A stretch of 64,000 nucleotides of DNA from Agrococcus pavilionensis RW1 (lineage in GTDB: Bacteria > Actinomycetota > Actinomycetes > Actinomycetales > Microbacteriaceae): the NCBI RefSeq assembly GCF_000400485.1, contig NZ_ASHR01000025.1:1-64000 (forward strand), written 5' to 3'. The position numbers and the translations under genes were made by a program. Below are positions 44,115 through 52,982 of the stretch, piece after piece; position 1 is the first letter of the stretch, and each line of letters opens with the position of its first letter. The notes under the pieces were generated by a model. It was not told the DNA's origin. It did not search any database and saw only the letters and a list, made by a program, of their open reading frames with translations.

Positions 44115-45760
44115 GCACAGGCAAGGCAAGCGCGATCATCGCGGCAGGCACGATGGTCTCGCGCGTGCTGGGCTTCGTGAAGATGGTGCTGCTCGCCGTC
44201 GCGATCGGCCAGTCGACGTCGAAGGCCGCCGAGGCCTTCGGCATGGCGAACCAGCTGCCCAACAACGTCTACGCGCTCGTCGCCGGTGGCGTCATGAGCG
44301 CCGTGCTGGTGCCGCAGATCGTCAAGGCCTCGAAGGGCGCCGACAACGGCGAGTCGTACATCTCGAAGATCCTGACCCTCGGCGGCACCGTCTTCCTCGT
44401 GCTCACGATCGTCGCCACGATCGCGGCTCCCTTGCTCGTCGACATCTACGCCATCTCGGCCGGCGCCGACGGCCGCGGCTTCTCGGACGAGCAGATGGCG
44501 CTCGCCGTCGCGCTCGCCTACTGGTGCATGCCGCAGATCCTCTTCTACGCGATCTACACGCTGCTCGGCGAGATCTACAACGCCCGCAGCCAGTTCGGCC
44601 CCTACACGTGGGCGCCGGTCGTCAACAACGTCGTCTCGATCGCGGGCCTCGGCGCCTTCATCCTGCTGTTCGGCACCGATCGGGTGAACAAGTTCGTCGA
44701 CGTCTGGGACGCCGACCGCATCACGATGCTCGGCCTCGTCACGACCGGCGGCGTCGCGGTGCAGGCGATCGTGCTCGTCCTCTTCTTCCGCAAGACGGGC
44801 CTCCGGTTCCGGCTCGACTTCGGCTGGCGCGGCGTCGGCCTCGGCGCGACGGGCAAGGCGGCGCTGTGGCTGTTCGGCATCGTCATCATCGGCCAGGTCA
44901 AGGGCATCGTGCAGTCGCGCGTCGCCTCGCTCGGCGAGGGCGCGAACATCGCGACGATGCAGAACTCCTGGTACGTCTTCTCGCTCCCCCACTCGATCAT
45001 CGCCGTCTCGATCGCGATCGCCTTCTTCACTCGCATGTCGCACCACGCCTCGCGCGACGACCTCTCGGGCATCCGCCAGGACGTCTCGAGCGCGCTCCGC
45101 TCGGTCGGCATGCTCACGACCATCTCGGCGTTCGTGCTCGCCGTCATCGCCGTGCCGTTCTCGCGGATGCTCGAGGGCGGCTTCGACCCGACGCTCGCGA
45201 TGGCGTTCACCATCTGGGCCTTCCTCGTGTGCCTCGTCGCCTTCAGCGCGGAGTTCGTGCTGCAGCGCGTCTTCTTCGCGCTCGGCGACACGCGGACCGC
45301 GTTCCTCTACTCGTGCGTCGGCATGTTCATCACCTTCGCGCTGCTGTGGTGGGCGTCGACGCTCCCGGCGGAGTGGGTCATCGCGGGCACGGCGCTCTCG
45401 GTCTCGATCGCCAACCTCATCTCGTGCGCCGTGTGGCTCGTGCTCGTGCGGCGCCGCATCGGCCAGTTCGGCTTCAAGCTCATCGGCCTCCGCCACGTGC
45501 AGTACCTCGCGTACTCGCTCGTCGCGGCGGCGGCCGGCGTCGCCACGACCTTCGCGCTCGGCGGCTACCGCGGCGACGGCTTCGGCACCGCGACGGTCGC
45601 GAGCGCGGCGATCACGTGCGTCATCGCGGGCGCGGTCATGGGCGCCGTCTACTTCGGCCTGCTCTACCTCACGCGCAACCCCGACTTCCGCACGACCGTC
45701 GACCTCGTGCTCGCGCGGTTCCGCCGCGGCCGCGGCCAGTCCGACAGCGCCGAGGCCTGA
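44111..45760 (+). CDS. murJ: Lipid II flippase MurJ
   Basis: 549 residues with about 14 membrane segments and the MurJ/MviN pattern (GTMVSRVLGFVKMVLLAVAIG, ANQLPNNVYALVAGGVMSAVLVPQIV, and VLQRVFFALGDTRTAF). It moves the peptidoglycan precursor lipid II across the membrane. GTG 44111 overlaps the DUF6049 gene by four bases. Unlike the mycobacterial protein there is no long C-terminal pseudokinase extension. Confidence 0.95.
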   Translation: MSTGKASAIIAAGTMVSRVLGFVKMVLLAVAIGQSTSKAAEAFGMANQLPNNVYALVAGGVMSAVLVPQIVKASKGADNGESYISKILTLGGTVFLVLTIVATIAAPLLVDIYAISAGADGRGFSDEQMALAVALAYWCMPQILFYAIYTLLGEIYNARSQFGPYTWAPVVNNVVSIAGLGAFILLFGTDRVNKFVDVWDADRITMLGLVTTGGVAVQAIVLVLFFRKTGLRFRLDFGWRGVGLGATGKAALWLFGIVIIGQVKGIVQSRVASLGEGANIATMQNSWYVFSLPHSIIAVSIAIAFFTRMSHHASRDDLSGIRQDVSSALRSVGMLTTISAFVLAVIAVPFSRMLEGGFDPTLAMAFTIWAFLVCLVAFSAEFVLQRVFFALGDTRTAFLYSCVGMFITFALLWWASTLPAEWVIAGTALSVSIANLISCAVWLVLVRRRIGQFGFKLIGLRHVQYLAYSLVAAAAGVATTFALGGYRGDGFGTATVASAAITCVIAGAVMGAVYFGLLYLTRNPDFRTTVDLVLARFRRGRGQSDSAEA

Positions 45761-45870
45761 CCGCCCGCTCGGACGGCTCCGACTCGGGCCATCCAGTGCC
45801 GATGCAGATGCGTGCCGTCTAGCATCGCCTCGAGCTGCGGTGCGAGCGCACCGCGCGGAAGGGGGACGCC

Positions 45871-46260
45871 ATGGCTCGATCGCTCATCCGCCTCGCCACG
45901 CCCATCCTCGTCGGCGCGCTGGCGGCCGGCGGCGCGATCGTCGGCGCATCGCTCGCCCGCGAGCGCAAGCACCAGCACGAGCTCGAGCCGCCGTCCACGC
46001 CGCTCGCGGTCGAGGGGTGGTGGTCGTCGGATGCGTCCTCGTCGCTCGCGCACGCGCATCCGGCCGTGCTCATCGTCGACGCCGACTCCGGGCGGCTCGT
46101 CGACTCGTGGGACCGCCGCGCGCGCTCCCGCGTCGCGAGCCCCGTCGTGCGCCGCACGCCCGAGTGGCCGGCAGCCGGCCTCATCGTCGTCGACGCCGCG
46201 ACGGGCGACCTGCTGACGGTCGTGGGCGAGCCCGGCCGCCCGGGAATGCCCGCCGCCTAG
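45871..46260 (+). CDS. Small membrane-anchored protein of unknown function
   Basis: 129 residues with an N-terminal signal/anchor helix (LIRLATPILVGALAAGGAIVGASLA) and an otherwise soluble tail with AVLIVDADSGRLVDSW and GLIVVDAATGDLLTVVGE. GGAAGGGGG lies upstream of the ATG, and TAGCAT about 50 bases upstream is a possible -10. It sits between murJ and trxB. Family not recognised. Confidence 0.65.
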   Translation: MARSLIRLATPILVGALAAGGAIVGASLARERKHQHELEPPSTPLAVEGWWSSDASSSLAHAHPAVLIVDADSGRLVDSWDRRARSRVASPVVRRTPEWPAAGLIVVDAATGDLLTVVGEPGRPGMPAA

Positions 46261-46305
46261 AATCGGTTGTTCCCCACGCATCCCCCATCGACCTCAGGAG
46301 ACGCA

Positions 46306-47280
46306 GTGCACGACGTCATCATCATCGGCTCCGGCCCCGCCGGGTTCACCGCCGCGATCTACGCGGCGCGGGCGAACCTGCAGCCGATCGTGCTCGCCTC
46401 GAGCGTCGAGATGGGCGGCGACCTCATGACGACGACCGAGGTCGAGAACTTCCCCGGCTTCCCGAACGGCGTGCAGGGGCCCGAGCTCATGTTCGCGATG
46501 CAGCAGCAGGCCGAGCGCTTCGGCGCCGACGTGCGCATGCAGGACGCGACGGAGCTCGAGCTCGACGGCGACGTGAAGCGCGTGCACGTGGGCGACGAGG
46601 TGCTCGAGGCGCGCACGGTCATCTACGCGACGGGCTCGGCCTACCGCAAGCTCGGCATCGCGGGCGAGGAGCGGCTCTCGGGCCACGGCGTCTCGTGGTG
46701 CGCGACGTGCGACGGCTTCTTCTTCAAGCAGAAGCAGCTCATCGTCGTCGGCGGCGGCGACTCGGCGATGGAGGAGGCGACGTTCCTGACGAAGTTCGCC
46801 GACAAGGTCACGATCGTGCACCGCTCCGAGCAGTTCCGCGCGAGCCAGGTCATGCTCGACCGCGCTCGCGCCGACGAGAAGATCGAGTTCCTGACGAACG
46901 CCACGGTCGAGGAGATCACCGGCACGGAGTCGAACGGCACCGAGCAGGTGAGCGGCGTCACGCTGCGCGACACCGTCTCGGGCGAGACCTGGAGCATGCC
47001 GATCGACGGCGTCTTCGTCGCGATCGGCTCCGACCCGCGCACGCACCTCGTGCACGGCAAGCTCGAGCTCACCGACGAGGGCACGATCGCCGTCGAAGGC
47101 CGCTCGTCGCGCACGTCGGTGCCGGGCGTCTTCGCCGCGGGCGACGTCACCGACCCCACCTACCGACAGGCCGTCACGGCCGCCGCGTCCGGCACCGTCG
47201 CCGCGCTCGACGCGCAGCACTACCTGGCCGCGCACGCCGTGCCGGCATTCGCCACGAGCCCTGAGGAGGCCGCACTGTGA
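46306..47280 (+). CDS. trxB: Thioredoxin-disulfide reductase
   Basis: 324 residues from GTG 46306 with CAGGAG upstream. FAD motif IIGSGPAGFTAAIYAARA, redox-active CATCDG near residue 135, NADPH-binding VVGGGDSAMEEATFL, and C-terminal GVFAAGDVTDPTYRQAVTAAASG are all present. It reduces thioredoxin with NADPH; the partner TrxA gene follows with a four-base overlap. A TAGAAT -10-like box lies about 45 bases upstream. Confidence 0.97.
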   Translation: MHDVIIIGSGPAGFTAAIYAARANLQPIVLASSVEMGGDLMTTTEVENFPGFPNGVQGPELMFAMQQQAERFGADVRMQDATELELDGDVKRVHVGDEVLEARTVIYATGSAYRKLGIAGEERLSGHGVSWCATCDGFFFKQKQLIVVGGGDSAMEEATFLTKFADKVTIVHRSEQFRASQVMLDRARADEKIEFLTNATVEEITGTESNGTEQVSGVTLRDTVSGETWSMPIDGVFVAIGSDPRTHLVHGKLELTDEGTIAVEGRSSRTSVPGVFAAGDVTDPTYRQAVTAAASGTVAALDAQHYLAAHAVPAFATSPEEAAL

Positions 47281-47588
47281 AGGAAGTCACCACCGCATCG
47301 TTCGAGCAGGACGTGCTCAACGCCGACAAGCCCGTGCTCGTCGACTTCTGGGCCGCGTGGTGCGGTCCGTGCCGCGCGGTCAGCCCGATCCTCGAGCAGA
47401 TCGACGGCGAGACCGACAAGCTCGACGTCGTCAAGGTGAACGTCGACCAGGAGCCCGACCTGGCCATGCGCTACAACATCACGTCGATCCCGGCGATGAA
47501 GCTCTTCCAGGGCGGCGAGGTCGTCAAGGAGCTCATCGGTGCCCGGCCGAAGCCGGCGATCGAGCAGGAGCTCGCAGCGTTCCTCTGA
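47277..47588 (+). CDS. trxA: Thioredoxin
   Basis: 103 residues with the active site FWAAWCGPCRAVSP (WCGPC) near residue 30 and the cis-Pro in ITSIPAMKLF. It is a general disulfide reductant, recycled by TrxB. GTG 47277 overlaps the trxB stop by four bases. Confidence 0.97.
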   Translation: MKEVTTASFEQDVLNADKPVLVDFWAAWCGPCRAVSPILEQIDGETDKLDVVKVNVDQEPDLAMRYNITSIPAMKLFQGGEVVKELIGARPKPAIEQELAAFL

Positions 47589-47595
47589 TCGACTG

Positions 47596-47636
47596 ACGAC
47601 GAAGCCCCGTGGATGCGTTCCACGGGGCTTCGTCGT
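47596..47636. terminator. Terminator between trxA and parB
   Basis: Perfect 18-bp stem (47596-47613 with 47619-47636), 5-base loop, in the 55 bases between convergent genes. GGATGCG spans the stem-loop junction. Confidence 0.93.
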
Positions 47637-47644
47637 CGTTGCCG

Positions 47645-48685
47645 TCAGGCAGTCGGGGCGGCTCCGTCGAAGCCCTGCTCCCCCAGCTCGGCGAGGATGC
47701 GGCCCAGGTCGGCGACCGTCGCGAAGTCGATCGTCAGCTGGCCCTTCGAGCGGCCGAGCGCGATCCGCACGCGCGTGTCGAGGCGATCCTCGAGGCGGCC
47801 GGCGATCTCGTCGAGGCCGTGCTGCACCGCGCCCTTCGTGGGCGTGCGTCGCGGGCTGCGCGTCTGCACGAGTCCCGCGGCCGCTTCTGCGGCTCGGACT
47901 GAGAGATCCTCATTGACGATCTTCGCCGCCAGCTGGTCCATCGCCTCCGGCGTCGGGAGCGACAGGATCGCGCGCGCGTGGCCGGCAGAGAGCACGCCGC
48001 TCGCGACGCGGCTCTGGATCGACTCGGGCAGCTTCAGCAGCCGGATGGTGTTCGAGATCTGCGGTCGGCTGCGACCGATCCGCTTCGAGAGCTCCTCCTG
48101 CGTGATGGCGAAGTCCTCCATCAGCTGCTGGTAGGCGGACGCCTCCTCGAGCGGGTTGAGCTGCGCGCGGTGCAGGTTCTCGAGCAGCGCGTCGCGCAGC
48201 ATCGCGTCGTCCGGCGTCTCCTTGACGACCGCCGGGATCGCCTCGAGGCCGGCCCGCTGGCTGGCGCGCCAGCGGCGCTCGCCCATGATGAGCTCGTAGT
48301 GGGTGCCGTCCTCACCGGGGGCGACGGGGCGCACCACGATCGGCTGCAGCACGCCGAACTCGCGGATCGAGTGCTCGAGCTCGGCGAGGTCGTCCTCATC
48401 GAAGACGGTGCGCGGCTGGTTCGCGTTGGGCCGGATGTCGGTGGGCGCGATCGCGGCGAGGCTCGCCCCGGGGATCTCCCGCAGCTCGGCGTCGTCGTCC
48501 TCCTCCCCCGAGAAGAACACGTCGACCGGCCGACTGCCCGGCTTCGCGGGGCGACGGGTGCGTCGCTGCGCGGGCGCCGGTCGCGTCGAGGGAGCGTCCT
48601 CCTCGACGGTCGCCCGCTCCGCGGGCGCCGGACCCGTGGGGATGAGGGCGCCGATGCCGCGCCCGAGTCCTGCCTTCTTGCTCAT
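47645..48685 (-). CDS. parB: Chromosome partition protein ParB
   Basis: 346 residues. N-terminal ParA-interacting peptide (KKAGLGRGIGALIPT), CTP-binding domain with MGERRWRASQRAG, the helix-turn-helix that reads parS (QEELSKRIGRSRPQISNTIRLLKLP), and a C-terminal dimerisation domain. ParB binds parS, spreads along DNA and helps segregate the origin. ATG 48685 overlaps the parA stop by four bases. Six parS sites lie just beyond parA. Confidence 0.97.
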   Translation of the reverse strand: MSKKAGLGRGIGALIPTGPAPAERATVEEDAPSTRPAPAQRRTRRPAKPGSRPVDVFFSGEEDDDAELREIPGASLAAIAPTDIRPNANQPRTVFDEDDLAELEHSIREFGVLQPIVVRPVAPGEDGTHYELIMGERRWRASQRAGLEAIPAVVKETPDDAMLRDALLENLHRAQLNPLEEASAYQQLMEDFAITQEELSKRIGRSRPQISNTIRLLKLPESIQSRVASGVLSAGHARAILSLPTPEAMDQLAAKIVNEDLSVRAAEAAAGLVQTRSPRRTPTKGAVQHGLDEIAGRLEDRLDTRVRIALGRSKGQLTIDFATVADLGRILAELGEQGFDGAAPTA

Positions 48686-49566
48686 GCCGCTCCTCTGCGT
48701 GCGATCTCGGCCGCGGCCTCGCGATACGACAGCGCGCCGGGCGAGTTGGGATCGTAGGCGATGACCGTCTGGCCGTAGCCGGGCGCCTCCGAGACGCGCA
48801 CCGAGCGCGGGATCACGGCGTCGAGCGTCTGCTCGGCGAAGTGCGCGCGCACCTCGTCGACCACCTGCCGCGACAGCAGCGTGCGGCCATCGAACATCGT
48901 GAGCAGCACGGTCGAGAGCTCGAGCTTGGGGTTGAGGTGCGCTTGGATGCGCCCGATCGTGTCGAGCAGCTGAGAGACGCCCTCGAGCGCGTAGTACTCG
49001 CACTGGATCGGCAGCAGCACCTCGGTCGCGGCGGTGAAGGCGTTGATCGTGAGCAGGCCGAGCGACGGCGGGCAGTCGATGAAGACGTAGTGCGGGGGCT
49101 GCGGCGCGGCGCTCAAGTACGCGTCGAGCGCCTCGCGCAGCCGGTGCTCGCGTCGCTCCATGCCGGCGAGCTCGAGATCGGCGCCGGCGAGGTGGATCGT
49201 CGACGGCACGACGCGCAGCCGGTCGCTCTGCGGGCTCGTCGACACCGCAGACTCGAGCGGCTCCCCATCGATGAGCACGTCGTACGTGCTCGTGACGTCG
49301 GCGTGGTGGTCGATCCCGAGTGCCGTGGATGCGTTGCCCTGCGGGTCGAGGTCGATGACGAGCACGCGCGCCCCGGCGACGGCGAGTGCCGCGGCGAGGT
49401 TGACGGCCGAGGTGGTCTTGCCGACGCCGCCCTTCTGGTTCACCACCGTGAAGATCCGGGTGCGTGCCGGGAGCGGCAGCTCGACCGACGAGAGTGCCTG
49501 ACGCCTCCGGGCCATCGCCGCCAGTTCGCGAGCGATCGGCGTCGTGTCGAACTTTCCCGTGGTCAC
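48682..49566 (-). CDS. parA: Chromosome partition ATPase ParA
   Basis: 294 residues with the deviant Walker A KGGVGKTT (about 45-52), VIDLDPQGNAST, and VFIDCPPSLGLLT. ParA moves ParB-bound origins. GTG 49566 is chosen; the parS site nearest the gene begins 18 bases upstream, so ParB may influence its expression. Confidence 0.96.
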   Translation of the reverse strand: MTTGKFDTTPIARELAAMARRRQALSSVELPLPARTRIFTVVNQKGGVGKTTSAVNLAAALAVAGARVLVIDLDPQGNASTALGIDHHADVTSTYDVLIDGEPLESAVSTSPQSDRLRVVPSTIHLAGADLELAGMERREHRLREALDAYLSAAPQPPHYVFIDCPPSLGLLTINAFTAATEVLLPIQCEYYALEGVSQLLDTIGRIQAHLNPKLELSTVLLTMFDGRTLLSRQVVDEVRAHFAEQTLDAVIPRSVRVSEAPGYGQTVIAYDPNSPGALSYREAAAEIARRGAA

Positions 49567-49584
49567 GCGTGCCTTTCCTGTCGA

Positions 49585-49600
49585 TGTTTCACGTGGAACA
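49585..49600. other. parS site 1
   Basis: TGTTTCACGTGGAACA, a near-perfect parS palindrome (one asymmetric base), immediately upstream of parA. Confidence 0.93.
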
Positions 49601-49708
49601 TCACGGCTTGCGGGGTCCGCGCGCAGTGGTGCAAGCCTCCAGTCTGGCCCCGATCGTGCCCGATCGCAAAGTCAGGGGGCATTCCAGTGAGGCGAAGCTC
49701 TGATGCGG

Positions 49709-49729
49709 TTCTCCACAGTTCTCCACAGG
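49709..49729. repeat. Tandem TTCTCCACA pair, copy 1
   Basis: Two direct TTCTCCACA 9-mers ten bases apart (49710 and 49720), close to the DnaA-box consensus TT[AG]TCCACA. The same 21-base unit recurs at 49872. Confidence 0.6.
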
Positions 49730-49871
49730 TCCGCGATCGCTGCAAGCGCGCACGCTGTCGATTCCCTCATCCTCGGCCGCGCTCATCCATGGTCCGACAT
49801 CCCAGTCATAGCGCGGAATCCGACGCGATGTGGCGGCGATCGAGGGCGAAGACGAACAACGTTCACAATCC

Positions 49872-49892
49872 GTTCTCCACAGTTCTCCACAG
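49872..49892. repeat. Tandem TTCTCCACA pair, copy 2
   Basis: Exact second copy of the 21-base unit at 49709, 163 bases downstream, between parS sites 1 and 2. Possible DnaA titration or regulatory sites. Confidence 0.6.
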
Positions 49893-49963
49893 AGTCGGCG
49901 GTCGTGAGCATGCACCTTTCCTCTGGCCCGGCACGCATGCACTCCCCGCTGCGCGACGCTTCG

Positions 49964-49979
49964 CGTTCCACGTGAAACC
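49964..49979. other. parS site 2
   Basis: CGTTCCACGTGAAACC. The central CCACGTGAAAC core is intact but the outer bases deviate from the palindrome. Confidence 0.8.
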
Positions 49980-50190
49980 ACACGATCGCGCGAAACGGTC
50001 GCCGAACGGACCGTTCGCTGGTTGGTTCCTTGTGCACGACGAATGACCACGAGCGCCAGCTTTGGTCGTCGCGGCCGCGGCATGTCCCGCGCCGCTGGCA
50101 TCTGAGCGTCTCGCGTCGTCCTCAGCTCGCGCCTCATCACCGCTCGGCCGACCAACCCTGAGTGGGCTGTTCTCCGCCTCGACCGTGCAG

Positions 50191-50206
50191 CGTTTCACGT
50201 GAAACG
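50191..50206. other. parS site 3
   Basis: CGTTTCACGTGAAACG, a perfect 16-base palindrome differing from the consensus only at the outermost base pair. Confidence 0.93.
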
Positions 50207-50274
50207 CAGACTGTGCGCGCCACGCGCAGCGGGTGCACGGGCGCGGCGGCGCCCTTGCCTTGGTGTCCGCCATT

Positions 50275-50290
50275 CGTTTCACGTGAAACG
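50275..50290. other. parS site 4
   Basis: CGTTTCACGTGAAACG, identical to site 3 and 84 bases away. Confidence 0.93.
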
Positions 50291-50376
50291 CTTGATCATG
50301 GCACCCCGGTCGGCCGTGGCTCTGATCGCGGAAACAGGCTCGAGGAGAGCCGGCGCCGAACACACGCGTCTGACCA

Positions 50377-50392
50377 TGTTGCACGTGAAACA
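50377..50392. other. parS site 5
   Basis: TGTTGCACGTGAAACA, one mismatch to the perfect palindrome. Confidence 0.9.
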
Positions 50393-50626
50393 TCCGACGC
50401 TGGCGTGCAACAGTCGCGCGCTACTGCATGACCGCTCCTTCGTTGCGGATCGGGGCGAGATCATGACTCGAAGGGCGGCTCCTACGGGCGTGCATCACCG
50501 AACACGGAGCGAATCGACCAGGCAGGTTCGACCACGTCGGCACCACCGAATTGCCAGCCCCGTCGTGCACTGCAGGGCCGTACCCTGCCTCTTCGGATCG
50601 GACTGGGGTCTTCGCGACGCGTGCGA

Positions 50627-50642
50627 TGTTCCACGTGAAACA
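50627..50642. other. parS site 6
   Basis: TGTTCCACGTGAAACA, one asymmetric base. Last of six sites within 1.06 kb. Confidence 0.93.
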
Positions 50643-50797
50643 ACGGCGGACCGCTCCGAGTTCGCGGATCAGCGAGACGGCCACCACATCGACCGGTGTT
50701 CGAGCCGGCACTCCAGTCGCGGAGCGGCCGACCCGATGATGAGCGAGGATCGGGCGTTGAGCGCACTCAGCGTCGACATCGGTCGCGATCCGAGCGG

Positions 50798-50820
50798 GGG
50801 AGACGGGAACCGCGTCTCCC
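50798..50820 (-). terminator. Candidate terminator of the rpmH-to-rsmG gene run
   Basis: 8-bp perfect stem (50798-50805 with 50813-50820), 7-base loop, 59 bases beyond the rsmG stop codon. Confidence 0.65.
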
Positions 50821-50878
50821 GGCCACCGTCGGTTGCGCGTCTGCCGATCGGCGTCAGCCGACGATGGTCACGCTCGAC

Positions 50879-51529
50879 TCAGGGGTCGACGACCGCGCGG
50901 AGCACCCGGGTGGTCTCCAGCCCGGCGCCCGCGCCGAGCTCGAGCACCTCGACGTCGTGCAGGCGATGCTTCCGGACCACCTTCTGTGCGGAGGCCAGCT
51001 CCTCGCCGACGCGCGCACCCTTCAGCAGCAACAGCTCGCCGCCGCTGCGCACGAGCGGCGCCGTCAGAGGGATGAGCGTGCGCAGTGCCGAGACGGCTCG
51101 GGCGGTCACCTGGTCCAGCGGACGCAAGTCGCCGCTGCCCGGCACGTCCTCCGCCCGCGCGCGCAGGACCCGCACGTTCTCGAGGCCCATCCGCTCGACC
51201 TCCGACAGCAGCCAGTCCGTACGTCGCTCCATCGGCTCGATGAGGGTCATCTCGACATCGGGACGAGCGATCGCGAGCACGAGCCCAGGCAGCCCAGCCC
51301 CCGAGCCGACGTCGCCGACCCGGCCGCGGAGCAGGGGAGCGACCAAGGCAGAATTGAGGATGTGTCGACTCCAGAGCTGCGGCAGCTCGCGCGGGCCGAT
51401 GAGGCCGAGCTCCTCGCCGCGGGCGGCGAGCGACGCCACATACGAGCGCGCGAGCTCCAGCCGGTCGCCGAACAGGGCCGCCGCGGCAGCCGGCTCGGCC
51501 TCGAGCAGCGGGGGAGTGGACTCCGTCAC
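50879..51529 (-). CDS. rsmG: 16S rRNA (guanine527-N7)-methyltransferase
   Basis: 216 residues with the SAM-binding glycine loop VGDVGSGAGLPGLVLAIARP and LWSRHILNSALVAPLL typical of RsmG/GidB. It methylates 16S rRNA at G527; loss gives low-level streptomycin resistance in other bacteria. GTG 51529 lies 4 bases past the khpB stop. Last gene of the rpmH-rnpA-yidD-yidC-khpB-rsmG run. Confidence 0.96.
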   Translation of the reverse strand: MTESTPPLLEAEPAAAAALFGDRLELARSYVASLAARGEELGLIGPRELPQLWSRHILNSALVAPLLRGRVGDVGSGAGLPGLVLAIARPDVEMTLIEPMERRTDWLLSEVERMGLENVRVLRARAEDVPGSGDLRPLDQVTARAVSALRTLIPLTAPLVRSGGELLLLKGARVGEELASAQKVVRKHRLHDVEVLELGAGAGLETTRVLRAVVDP

Positions 51530-51533
51530 GGGG

Positions 51534-52016
51534 TCAGGCGGGGAGGATGACGATGTGGCGCTGGGCGCCTTCGCCCTCGGACTCGCTCTCGAGGCCGTGC
51601 TCGCGCACGAGATCGTGCACGAGCTTGCGCTCGTAGGAGGACATCGGCTCGAGCGCGACGCGCGGAGCGCCGCCGGCGATGGCCGTCGCTGCGTCGTCGA
51701 CCACCGACTGCAGGGCCTGCGCCCGCGCGTCGCGCGAGCCCGCGACGTCGAGCACGAGCCGCGAGAACTCGCCGGACTGCTGCTGCACCGCCAGGCGCGT
51801 CAGGTCCTGCAGCGCCGCGACGACGCTCGGCTCCGCGAGCCCGCCGAGGTCGTCGCCTGCCTCGCCCACCTTGATCGTGGTGCGGGCATCCGTCTGCTCG
51901 ATCTCGATGTCGCCGTCGAGGTCTGCGATGTCGAGCAGTCCCTCGATGTAGTCGGCGGCGATCTCGCCCTCGTCGATGGTCTCGGCCGCGCCGCTCATCC
52001 GCTGCTCGTCGCTCAT
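51534..52016 (-). CDS. khpB: KH/R3H RNA-binding protein (KhpB/Jag)
   Basis: 160 residues. A KH-like domain (about 20-85: IAADYIEGLLDIADLDGDIEIE, GGLAEPSVVAALQDLTRLAV) precedes an R3H domain with the Arg-His-type motif SSYERKLVHDLVREHG near the C-terminus. It lacks the long N-terminal Jag domain of Firmicutes. It binds RNA and is linked to cell division control. ATG 52016 overlaps the yidC stop by one base (TGATG). Confidence 0.93.
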   Translation of the reverse strand: MSDEQRMSGAAETIDEGEIAADYIEGLLDIADLDGDIEIEQTDARTTIKVGEAGDDLGGLAEPSVVAALQDLTRLAVQQQSGEFSRLVLDVAGSRDARAQALQSVVDDAATAIAGGAPRVALEPMSSYERKLVHDLVREHGLESESEGEGAQRHIVILPA

Positions 52017-52978
52017 CAGCTGCCCTCTCGCTTCGACTTCGGCTTCTTGCCTCGCGGCTGCTGCCGCTGGGTGCGGAGCTCGACCTCCGCGGCCGACTCG
52101 GCCTCCTCAGCGTCGACCGGCGGGAGGCCCATGCGCTGGCGCTTGCGCGCCATGCGCGCCTCGCGAGCGAGCGCCGCCTCCGAGCCCGGCGTCGGGAGCT
52201 TGCTGATGATGATGAGCTGCTGCACGAGCGTGTAGACGTTCGAGACGAGCCAGTAGAACATCGTGCCGAGCGGGAAGAGCCACGCCGAGATGAGCAGGAA
52301 CACCGGGATGATGTACAGCAGGATCCGCTGCTGCTTGTACATCGGCGACTCCTTCATCGCCGGCGTCTGGTTCTTCGTCATGATCTGCAGCTGCGTGTAG
52401 AACTGCGTCGCGCACATGATGAGCGTGAGCAGGATCGCGGTGACGATCACGGGGATGCTGCCGGTCTCGAAGCCGGCCGCCATCGTCATGTGCAGCGGCA
52501 CGACGCCGAAGAGCGTCGACTCGCTGAAGAGCACCGCGAGGTCCTGCGTCAGGAGGCCGACGCCGGCCTTCTGGTTGTTGGCGTCGGTGAGCACCTGCAC
52601 GAGGCCGAGGAAGATCGGCATCTGGATGAGGAGCGGGAGGCACGACGCGAACGGGTTCGTACCGGCCTTGCGGTAGGCCTCCATCGTCTCGCGCTGCATC
52701 GCCTCACGCGAGAACTGGTCCTTCTTGCCGCGGTACTTCTTCTGGATGCGCTGGATCTCGGGCTGGATCTCGAGCGACTTCCGCGACGAGACGATCTGGC
52801 GCACCGTGAGCGGGATCATCGCGCTGCGGATCACGAGCACGAGGCCGACGATCGACAGCACCCATGTCAGGCCCGAGCCCGGGTCGCCGCCGAGCGCGGT
52901 GACGATCCAGTGGAATCCGACGAGGATCGCCTCGATGACCCACTTGATGGGCCACATCAGCAGGGCGAAGATGTCCAA
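52016..52978 (-). CDS. yidC: Membrane protein insertase YidC
   Basis: 320 residues if TTG 52978 is the start: it gives MDIFALLMWPIKWVIEAILV, the usual actinobacterial N-terminus, and lies just after yidD. A longer frame would overlap yidD by about 80 bases and is rejected. About five membrane segments and the YidC core (IQKKYRGKKDQFSREAMQRETM, NPFASCLPLLIQMPIFLGL) are present, with a basic C-terminal tail (GKKPKSKREGS). It inserts membrane proteins with or without Sec. Confidence 0.95.
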   Translation of the reverse strand: MDIFALLMWPIKWVIEAILVGFHWIVTALGGDPGSGLTWVLSIVGLVLVIRSAMIPLTVRQIVSSRKSLEIQPEIQRIQKKYRGKKDQFSREAMQRETMEAYRKAGTNPFASCLPLLIQMPIFLGLVQVLTDANNQKAGVGLLTQDLAVLFSESTLFGVVPLHMTMAAGFETGSIPVIVTAILLTLIMCATQFYTQLQIMTKNQTPAMKESPMYKQQRILLYIIPVFLLISAWLFPLGTMFYWLVSNVYTLVQQLIIISKLPTPGSEAALAREARMARKRQRMGLPPVDAEEAESAAEVELRTQRQQPRGKKPKSKREGS

Positions 52979-52982
52979 GCTG

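Larger units (their letters stand above)
49567..50797. other. Noncoding parS-bearing centromere-like region
   Basis: About 1.2 kb between parA and rsmG with no convincing gene: the open frames here have low-complexity or shadow-like translations and no ribosome binding sites. Base composition is lower in GC than the flanking genes. It holds six parS sites and two tandem DnaA-box-like pairs, and is presumably the ParB loading zone. Confidence 0.75.

Noticed and set aside
49601-50766. Several open frames of 60-180 codons in the parS region
   Set aside because: They overlap parS sites and each other on both strands, lack ribosome binding sites and have no recognisable domains.
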